A DNA stretch of 64,000 nt from Sulfitobacter sp. CW3 (lineage in GTDB: Bacteria > Pseudomonadota > Alphaproteobacteria > Rhodobacterales > Rhodobacteraceae). The notes beneath the pieces were generated by a model, which did no database searches, was not told the origin of the DNA, and saw nothing but the letters and a program-made list of their open reading frames with translations. This document shows positions 58,095 through 64,000 of the stretch, piece after piece. Within the stretch, counting starts at the first letter, position 1. Every line of letters starts with the position of its first letter. The position numbers and the translations under genes are program-made. The DNA lies in contig NZ_JAHXRL010000009.1 in assembly GCF_019392245.1 (NCBI RefSeq), forward strand, positions 87,031 to 151,030, read 5' to 3'.

Positions 58095-59267
58095 TCAAAA
58101 AGACCTTGGCATTCCAAGGATATGCTCGCCGACATAAGACAGGATCAGATTGGTTGAGATCGGGGCGACTTGATATAGTCGAGTTTCGCGGAACTTGCGC
58201 TCGACGTCGTATTCGCGAGCAAAGCCAAAGCCACCATGGGTCTGGATGCAGGCATTGGCAGCCTCCCAAGAGGCGTCGGCGGCTAACAGTTTGGCCATAT
58301 TGGCCTGCGCGCCGCAATCCTGACCTGCGTCAAAGCGTTTGCACGCCTCAAACCGCATTAGATTAGCGGCCTCAATGGCGACGTAGGATTTTGAGATTGG
58401 AAATTGAACACCCTGATTTTTCCCGATGGGACGGTCGAAAACCACCCGCTCACAGGCATAATCGCGCGACTTTTCAACGAACCAATAGCCATCACCAATA
58501 CATTCCGCAGCAATCAGGGTTCGTTCTGCATTTAGCCCATCAAGAATATGGTGAAACCCGCGCCCCTCTTCGCCGATCAGGTTTTCGGCAGGGATTACGA
58601 GATTGTCAAAAAATACCTCGTTGGTTTCGTGGCCCACCAGATTGTCGATCGGCTGGATCTCCATCCCGTTGCCGATGGCGTCCTTCAGATCGACAATAAA
58701 GATCGACATGCCATGTGACTTGCGTTTGACGTCGGCCAGCGGTGTTGTGCGCGCCAGCAGGATCATCAGGTCAGAATGCTGCAACCGGCTGATCCAGACC
58801 TTCTGGCCGTTGATCACATAACGGTCGCCCTTTTTCACGGCGGTGGTCTTCAGCTTGGTGGTATCGGTGCCAGTTGTCGGTTCAGTCACCGCCATGGATT
58901 GCAGCCGCAGTTTGCCCGAGGCGATGCCCGGCAGGTATTGCTGCTTTTGCACATCCGAACCATGTCGAAGCAAAGTACCCATATTGTACATCTGACCGTG
59001 GCAATGGCCAGCGTTGCCGCCTGATCGGTTGATCTCTTCCATCACGATGCTGGCCTCGGTCAGGCCAAGACCCGAGCCGCCGAATTCTTCGGGGATCATC
59101 GCCGCCAGCCAGCCGGCCTCGGTCAGAGCATCGACGAATTCTACGGGATATGTTTCCGCGGCACCGTGTTTGCGGTGATATTCAGGGGGAAATCCGGCAC
59201 AAAGCGAACGTAGCGCGTCACGCAGGTCATCATGGGTATCGGGGGCCGAGGTTTTCACTATAATCAC
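58095..59267 (-). CDS. Acyl-CoA dehydrogenase with IVD-position base, right operon
   Basis: The 390-residue flavoenzyme has AVTEPTTGTDTTKLKTTA and GQKVWISRLQHSD, the candidate base Glu in DGLNAERTLIAAE, and QVAPISTNLILSY in place of YEGT. It is a relative of the dehydrogenase at 33850-35016 with the same substitutions, so both likely act on the same class of substrate in different operons. The GTG start overlaps the CaiB stop as GTGA. The 3' neighbour is the HTD2-like hydratase, 4 bases on. Confidence 0.9.
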   Translation of the reverse strand: MIIVKTSAPDTHDDLRDALRSLCAGFPPEYHRKHGAAETYPVEFVDALTEAGWLAAMIPEEFGGSGLGLTEASIVMEEINRSGGNAGHCHGQMYNMGTLLRHGSDVQKQQYLPGIASGKLRLQSMAVTEPTTGTDTTKLKTTAVKKGDRYVINGQKVWISRLQHSDLMILLARTTPLADVKRKSHGMSIFIVDLKDAIGNGMEIQPIDNLVGHETNEVFFDNLVIPAENLIGEEGRGFHHILDGLNAERTLIAAECIGDGYWFVEKSRDYACERVVFDRPIGKNQGVQFPISKSYVAIEAANLMRFEACKRFDAGQDCGAQANMAKLLAADASWEAANACIQTHGGFGFAREYDVERKFRETRLYQVAPISTNLILSYVGEHILGMPRSF

Positions 59268-60466
59268 GCTCCATTCTTCGGATCGGCGGTTGCGTCCGAC
59301 ACACTCCCCGGTCCGAATTCTTCCAGTATTTGTTGGGTATGTTCACCAAGGCGCGGCACCGGAGCCATCTGTGGCTTCCAGCCTTGTCCGCTCGTCGGGG
59401 TCAGCGCGGGCATCGCGCCCGCTGGCGTGTCAATCTGTTGCCAACGCCCGCGCGCGGCCAGCTGCGGATGCGCCCACAGCCCGGCCATATCTCGCACTTC
59501 GGCGGTGCCAATCCCGGCCCTATTTAGCCGTGACAGCGCCTCGGTCGTGGTAAGTTTTGGCAATACGTCACCAATCACCCCCGCGATTACATCACGATGA
59601 TCTGAGCGCCTGGAATTGCCAACAAACCGAGGATCAAGCGCCATGTCCGGGCGTTCCAGCACCTGTTCGCAGAACGCCTTCCATTCGCGATCATTTTGCA
59701 ACCCGAACAGCACCTGACCATCCGAGGTTTCAAACGGACCATAGGGATAAATCGTGGCATGTCCGGCACCGGTGCGCGGCGGCGGGGGTGCGCCATCATA
59801 GGCATAATACATCGGATAACCCATCCATTCGGCCATCGCTTCGAGCATCGAGATTTCGATATGATCGCCCGCCCCGGTCTTTGCGCGCATCAAAAGCGCG
59901 GCCAGGATCGAATGATAGGCAGTGACCCCGGAGCAGATATCGGCGATGGATATGCCGGACTTCGCGGGCGAGTTGGGGGTACCAGTAATCGACAAAAATC
60001 CGGCCTCGGCCTGAATAAGTAGATCATACGCCTTGCGCCCGTCATATGGCCCACCCGGCCCGAAGCCGGAGATCGAACAGGTGATCAGGCCTGGATTGTC
60101 TTTGCGCAGCTCGGCCTCTCCCAGACCCAGCCGTTCGGCAGCACCAGGCGCAAGATTTTGCACAAACACATCGGCACGCGACAGGATGGATTTCAGCGTG
60201 GCAATCCCATCGGGCGATTTCAGGTCCAGCGTCAGGCTCTCCTTGGAACGATTGCCCCAGATGAAATAGCTGCTTTCACCATTAATGCGGGTGTCGTAAT
60301 TGCGGGCAAAATCGCCGCCATCGGGGCGTTCAACCTTGATCACCCGCGCACCCTGATCGCCCAATAACCGCGTGCAATAAGGGGCGGAAACCGCCTGTTC
60401 CAGACTAACCACCAGGATACCGTCCAGCGGTCGCATCCCAGCACCATTGCACGGCGGTGCGGTCAT
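59264..60466 (-). CDS. Family III CoA transferase (CaiB/BaiF), right operon
   Basis: The 400-residue protein has the catalytic aspartate Asp176 in GISIADICSGVTAYHS, the loop WGNRSKESLTLDLK, and the glycine-rich GPGGPYDGRKAYDLLIQAEAG. This full-length form with the SADICSG-type motif resembles dicarboxylate CoA transferases such as those for succinate, mesaconate, itaconate or citramalate. Its neighbours, an itaconyl-CoA-hydratase-like protein and a citryl-CoA-lyase-like protein, support a dicarboxylic CoA substrate. It overlaps the lyase stop by one base (TGATG). Confidence 0.88.
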   Translation of the reverse strand: MTAPPCNGAGMRPLDGILVVSLEQAVSAPYCTRLLGDQGARVIKVERPDGGDFARNYDTRINGESSYFIWGNRSKESLTLDLKSPDGIATLKSILSRADVFVQNLAPGAAERLGLGEAELRKDNPGLITCSISGFGPGGPYDGRKAYDLLIQAEAGFLSITGTPNSPAKSGISIADICSGVTAYHSILAALLMRAKTGAGDHIEISMLEAMAEWMGYPMYYAYDGAPPPPRTGAGHATIYPYGPFETSDGQVLFGLQNDREWKAFCEQVLERPDMALDPRFVGNSRRSDHRDVIAGVIGDVLPKLTTTEALSRLNRAGIGTAEVRDMAGLWAHPQLAARGRWQQIDTPAGAMPALTPTSGQGWKPQMAPVPRLGEHTQQILEEFGPGSVSDATADPKNGA

Positions 60467-61260
60467 CAGCCTGCCCCCGGCCCGCTGGTTTCGAGGATTT
60501 CCTCTTCGACGCGCTGCCAGATATCATAGGATATGGGGTTTTCGCTTTCCTCAAGGATATGGCCAACCAGCCCGATGGCGCGGGCCATCACACCAAAGCC
60601 ACGCACAATTTTCCAGGGGAAGCCAAACTCGCAGCAGATCGCGCCAATGGCACCGGTGGCATTGATCGGCAGCATCTTGCCAGATCGGGCCTCGGCCTCG
60701 GTCTGGATTTTCTGCATTAAGGCGACGTACTCGCCGGATTTGCCGTTCTGGGCGGCAATTTCGAACAATCGCGGCGTGCGTGGGTCAACGGGTTTGTGCA
60801 CAGGATGCCCCAGCCCCGGCACGATGGCCTTGCGGTCGCGGAAACCGGCCACCGTTTCAACCGCCAGCGCATCCAGATCAACACCGGTGCCCAGCTTGTC
60901 GTGTGGCAACGCCTCGTAGAGCATCTTTGACGCGCCTTCCATCGAGCCGACAAACACCGTGCCCAGCCCGCAAAGCCCCGCCGCCACTGCTGCCTGCAAC
61001 GATTCCGGCGCGCCCATATAGGTCATCCGCGCGGCAATCGCCGACGGGGTGATGCCGTGTTCGACCAGAGTTATCACGATGGCATTGAAGACCTTGGATT
61101 CCTCAGGTGTCGCCTTTCGCCCAGTCAGTTGCAAAAACGCCAGATCACCCAGGTTCATATGCCCCAAAATCTCATTGGGCAGATCCAGCCCGCGCACAGA
61201 GATTTTATCAGCAGTGCTCCAGCCAATTGAAGAGGTCAATTTATCCTTGCGTTTTCCCAT
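60466..61260 (-). CDS. Citryl-CoA-lyase-like protein (citrate synthase superfamily)
   Basis: The 264-residue protein is shorter than citrate synthase and has its small C-terminal core: GLCGLGTVFVGSMEGA, the His-containing GLGHPVHKPVDPRTPRLF, and PINATGAIGAICCEFGFPW, GFGVMARAIGLVGHILEE. Stand-alone versions are citryl-CoA lyases, which split a tertiary 3-hydroxyacyl-CoA into acetyl-CoA and an oxo acid. The analogous reaction on a 3-hydroxy-3-carboxy CoA ester is expected here. ATG 61260 overlaps the SDR stop; GTG 61275 is an alternative. It is in one operon with an HMG-CoA-lyase-like gene, so two lyases of different folds are present. Confidence 0.88.
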   Translation of the reverse strand: MGKRKDKLTSSIGWSTADKISVRGLDLPNEILGHMNLGDLAFLQLTGRKATPEESKVFNAIVITLVEHGITPSAIAARMTYMGAPESLQAAVAAGLCGLGTVFVGSMEGASKMLYEALPHDKLGTGVDLDALAVETVAGFRDRKAIVPGLGHPVHKPVDPRTPRLFEIAAQNGKSGEYVALMQKIQTEAEARSGKMLPINATGAIGAICCEFGFPWKIVRGFGVMARAIGLVGHILEESENPISYDIWQRVEEEILETSGPGAG

Positions 61261-62174
61261 CAGACCGGATCCCACGAAAACACATCGGCTGACACTTCAA
61301 GCGGCATGAAATCGGCCTTTAAAGCAGGGATCGCATGATTGGCGATTGCCTCGGGTGTCCAGCCATCGCCGGAATGCACAGACCGGATCGGGCGGGGCTG
61401 ATTAACCAGGAATATCTCGTTGTTACGCACCGCAAAAATCTGGCCAGTGACATCTGCGGCCCTGTCGGACGCAAGATAGACAGCCATCGGCGCGACCTTG
61501 GCAGGAGTCATCTGCTTGAGTTTCTCAACCCGCGCTTCCTGCTCGGGAGTGTCCACCTTGATTGACGAAATCATCCGGCTCCAAGCGAAAGGCGCGATGC
61601 AGTTTGACCGCACGTTCCATCGTTTCATATCCAGCGCGACGGATTTGGAAAACGCCGTGATGGCCAGTTTTGCCGCAGCATAATTTGCTTGGGCAAGGTT
61701 TCCAATCAGGCCTGAGGTTGACGTCATGTGCACCAACGCACCGCTTTCTTGAGTGCGGAAGTGATCCGCGGCAGCCCGGCTGGTATTAAATGCACCGTAA
61801 AGATGGACCTTCACCACAGCGTCGAAATCCTCGTAGGTCATCTTGTGAAAAAACCCATCGCGCAGGATGCCGGCGTTGTTGACCACTGCGTCAATACGAC
61901 CGAACTCCCTGACCGCCAGATCAACCATCTCGCGGGCCGCATCGGGATCGGCCACACTGTCTGCGTTGGCGACGGCAGACCCACCTGCGGCGGTTATTTC
62001 ATCGACGACTTTTTGCGCGGCCAGCTCGGTCTGTCCCGTGCCCTTCAGCGATGCACCCAAATCGTTGACCACCACCGCAGCCCCGGCGGCAGCAGCAGCC
62101 AGCGCAATATCGCGCCCGATGCCGCCCCCAGCCCCGGTCACCAGAACAACCTTGCCATCCATTATCTTTGTCAT
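61260..62174 (-). CDS. SDR 3-hydroxyacyl-CoA dehydrogenase (MFE-2/HSD17B4-like)
   Basis: The 304-residue SDR has the nucleotide motif TGAGGGIG (13-20), NNAG (99-102) and the catalytic set Ser154, Tyr165 and Lys169 (NYAAAKLA). The length and the segment IAPFAWSRM fit the (3R)-hydroxyacyl-CoA dehydrogenase domain of multifunctional enzyme 2, with a C-terminal extension of about 60 residues (RSVHSGDGWTPEAIANHAIPAL). Together with the MaoC hydratases it would perform the second oxidation in branched-chain beta-oxidation. It starts behind a GAGGGG SD sequence. Confidence 0.9.
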   Translation of the reverse strand: MTKIMDGKVVLVTGAGGGIGRDIALAAAAAGAAVVVNDLGASLKGTGQTELAAQKVVDEITAAGGSAVANADSVADPDAAREMVDLAVREFGRIDAVVNNAGILRDGFFHKMTYEDFDAVVKVHLYGAFNTSRAAADHFRTQESGALVHMTSTSGLIGNLAQANYAAAKLAITAFSKSVALDMKRWNVRSNCIAPFAWSRMISSIKVDTPEQEARVEKLKQMTPAKVAPMAVYLASDRAADVTGQIFAVRNNEIFLVNQPRPIRSVHSGDGWTPEAIANHAIPALKADFMPLEVSADVFSWDPV

Positions 62175-62184
62175 CTTTTTCCCC

Positions 62185-63144
62185 TCACTTTGCCTTGCGG
62201 TACTTTTCCAGCCCGCCAGTATGCATCACCCGGCCCATCAAAGGAGCCCCGATGATTGTTTCGGCTTTCTGCGCGGCAAGGATCAGTTTATCCAAGTCAA
62301 TGCCGGTTTCGATCCCCAGTTCGTGACACAGGAATACCATATCTTCGGTGCTGACATTGCCTGCCGCTCGGGCGTGGCCATGACCGGCAAAAGGACATCC
62401 CCCAAGTCCCGCAACCGAGCTTTCGAACATGTCCACACCCATGCTGAGTGCGGCATAGACATTGGCGATACCAAGCCCGCGCGTGTCATGGATATGCATG
62501 CCGAGGCGGGCCTCGGGGGCCATGTCGCGCAGTGCTCCGATCATGCGTTTGACCGCTTCGGGGTTGCCCCAACCCATCGTGTCAGCGATCACAAGAATTG
62601 GCAACGGGATGTTTTCATCGGCGCACAGATCAAGGATGAAACGGAAATCGTCTAGCACCCGTTCCTGCGGAATCTCGCCTTCGAAATTGCAGCCAAATGC
62701 GGTCATCACATAAGCCGCGTCAACTGTCAGCCCCTCGGCTTTGTAAAGCTTGACCCATTCACGCTGTTTCTCGCGCATTTCCATTGATGAGGCGTTGTTG
62801 TTTTTCCGCGAAAACCTATCGGAGGGGTAGAAAAGCAAGCGCGGGTCGATATCGACATCATGCGCGGTCATCGCCTTGCGAAACCCTTTGTCGTTCAGCC
62901 AAAGCGCCGTGTAATTGACACCGGGCACGCGTTTGATGCGTTGAAACAGCTCTCCCGTGTCAGCCATTTGCGGCACGTATTTCGGACTGACAAAGCTACC
63001 GACCTGAATACGTTTCAAACCTGTGTCGGACAGCAGATCAATGAGCTCAATACGCTGCTCGATAGGATAAATCGTTTTCTCGATCTGGAAGCCTTCGCGC
63101 GGGCCTTCCTCGCGGATTTCGACGAATTTGGGAAAATCGCTCAT
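62185..63144 (-). CDS. HMG-CoA-lyase-like enzyme
   Basis: It cleaves a 3-hydroxy-3-methylglutaryl-CoA-type ester to acetoacetate (or a longer 3-oxo acid) and acetyl-CoA. The 319-residue TIM-barrel protein has EEGPREGFQIEK at the N-terminus, where HMG-CoA lyase reads EVGPRDGLQNE, the metal motif HIHDTRGLGIANV, and the Cys loop GLGGCPFAGHGHARAAGNVSTED, longer and changed relative to GLGGCPYAPGASGN. These changes suggest a different or longer substrate than HMG-CoA, such as an isohexenyl-type homologue. It overlaps the carboxylase stop as ATGA. Confidence 0.88.
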   Translation of the reverse strand: MSDFPKFVEIREEGPREGFQIEKTIYPIEQRIELIDLLSDTGLKRIQVGSFVSPKYVPQMADTGELFQRIKRVPGVNYTALWLNDKGFRKAMTAHDVDIDPRLLFYPSDRFSRKNNNASSMEMREKQREWVKLYKAEGLTVDAAYVMTAFGCNFEGEIPQERVLDDFRFILDLCADENIPLPILVIADTMGWGNPEAVKRMIGALRDMAPEARLGMHIHDTRGLGIANVYAALSMGVDMFESSVAGLGGCPFAGHGHARAAGNVSTEDMVFLCHELGIETGIDLDKLILAAQKAETIIGAPLMGRVMHTGGLEKYRKAK

Positions 63145-64000
63145 TTCGGTTCGCTTTCATTAGGGGCAATTTCGGCGATGGTCTGACCGCGGTCGACCAT
63201 CATGCCTTTGGTTACAGAAATGTTGATGGCGATTCCTGCCGCTGCAGCCTTTATCGATATTTCCATCTTCATGGATTCCATAACGGCGATTACATCGCCT
63301 TCGACGACCAAATCTCCATCAGAAACAACAACATCAACGATCATACCGGTGAGCGGGGATTCCACCATCCGCTCGGCTGCCCCTTCACTGCCCGCAAAAG
63401 CCAGGGGCGGGGCGGCGTGAAACAGGCGGCGGGCGTCGGCCGTGGTGATTTCGATAGCATTGCCGGTGACGCGGGCTTCCAGCATCAGGGTTTCGCCGTT
63501 ATGGGTAACGCGCCAGCGCCCTGTTTCCAGTTCAAGACAGGTCAGGGACAAAGGCACTTCATTCGCATCAAAAACGGTAAAATAACCGCCCGACCCAATC
63601 GGGCCTACGCGCAGTTCTTCGTGCTTGGCACCCTTCTCCGATCCCATCAGGGTGACACGCTGGTCCGCCTCGACCAAAGCATCGCCTGCGTTTAGCCGCC
63701 AGCCAGTAAAGGTCGAACGATTGCTCCAAGGATTGGTGGTGTCGTTAGTTCGCCCGTTGCTGACAAATAGCACGGCTGCGACAGCGCGCCACAGGTTGGC
63801 GGTTGCGTCTGCCGGAGGTGTGGTCAGCGCATCAAGGCGGGTGTCGATCCAGCGGGTATGCACGTTCATCGCGGCAAATTCGGGATCGCGCGCCAGCGCC
63901 GTCAGGAAACTACGGTTTGACTGAACGCCCGCGACGATGGTGTGATCTAACGCCTCGGCCAGCCGGGCCAGCGCCGTTTCGCGGTCGACCGCGTGAACAA
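63141..64000 (-). CDS. Biotin-dependent acyl-CoA carboxylase alpha subunit, C-terminal part, cut by window edge
   Basis: The frame is open to the right edge, and the sequence past the first ATG (63869) continues the family pattern (FLTALARDPEFAAMNVHTRWID), so the start lies outside. Visible parts are the end of the biotin carboxylase domain, the linker domain and the biotinyl domain with biotinylated Lys in AVMESMKMEI near the C-terminus. Alpha subunits of methylcrotonyl-, geranyl- or propionyl-CoA carboxylases have this layout. Beside an HMG-CoA-lyase-like gene, a methylcrotonyl/geranyl-type carboxylase is likeliest. The beta subunit must be outside the window. Confidence 0.9.
   Translation of the reverse strand, partial: VHAVDRETALARLAEALDHTIVAGVQSNRSFLTALARDPEFAAMNVHTRWIDTRLDALTTPPADATANLWRAVAAVLFVSNGRTNDTTNPWSNRSTFTGWRLNAGDALVEADQRVTLMGSEKGAKHEELRVGPIGSGGYFTVFDANEVPLSLTCLELETGRWRVTHNGETLMLEARVTGNAIEITTADARRLFHAAPPLAFAGSEGAAERMVESPLTGMIVDVVVSDGDLVVEGDVIAVMESMKMEISIKAAAAGIAINISVTKGMMVDRGQTIAEIAPNESEPK

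Noticed and set aside
63947..63953. TCTAACG-like half-site in the carboxylase gene
   Set aside because: Single arm in coding sequence only.
1..64000. CRISPR arrays, tRNA or rRNA genes, replication origin
   Set aside because: No regularly spaced repeats, no tRNA-like cloverleaf sequence and no rep/par genes were seen on reading. A dedicated search could still find short RNAs.

Overview
The window looks like part of a conjugative plasmid or integrative element from a marine Rhodobacterales (Roseobacter-group) alphaproteobacterium. This is inferred from its moderately GC-rich DNA, its VirB/VirD-type conjugation genes, and its TRAP, Etf, CaiB and acyl-CoA dehydrogenase gene content. I ran no taxonomic search. 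No replication gene, rRNA, tRNA, CRISPR array or intact insertion sequence was found.

Left part (1-23440): mobility plus a small cargo. A VirD2-type relaxase, cut by the window edge, and the VirD4 coupling protein read rightward. They are separated from a leftward VirB operon by an insert. The insert holds a TRAP transporter without a binding protein, a metal/copper block (two CopG/DUF411 paralogues in inverted orientation, lspA, a CDF exporter with an HMA domain, a CmtR-like ArsR regulator) and a frameshifted cytochrome c gene. The VirB operon (22128 down to 10140) runs: unknown gene, VirB1-like transglycosylase, virB2, virB3, virB4, lipoprotein, second transglycosylase, virB5, a long nested hairpin, virB8, virB9, virB10, virB11, DUF4177, a Cys-rich periplasmic protein, virB6 and two tiny genes. 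Most neighbours overlap by a few bases. A short border zone holds a secreted protein, an XRE regulator and one hypothetical gene.

Right part (23664-64000): about 40 kb of CoA-thioester catabolism. It has six acyl-CoA dehydrogenases, four family III (CaiB/BaiF) CoA transferases or racemases, four SDRs, four crotonases, four hot-dog (MaoC/HTD2) proteins, two SCPx-type thiolases (one without the nucleophilic Cys and paired with a DUF35 protein), three adenylate-forming ligases and two thioesterases. It also has a branched-chain-type ABC importer with an embedded ligase, its own EtfAB, a transglutaminase-like protein, and an operon with a biotin-dependent carboxylase (cut by the right edge), an HMG-CoA-lyase-like enzyme and a citryl-CoA-lyase-like enzyme. 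The enzyme types match beta-oxidation of methyl-branched chains: racemase, IVD-type dehydrogenase, MaoC hydratase, SDR and SCPx thiolase for alpha-methyl branches; carboxylase and HMG-CoA lyase for beta-methyl branches; and an igr-like DUF35/Ltp2/paired-dehydrogenase set for aldolytic cleavage. An isoprenoid, terpenoid or steroid-side-chain substrate is my inference; nothing in the sequence names it.

Five copies of one palindrome (consensus TCTAACAnnTGTTAGA) lie 27-64 bases before the start codons of seven catabolic transcription units. This points to a single TetR-type, CoA-ester-sensing regulator encoded outside the window. The regulon on a conjugative element is the most notable feature here.
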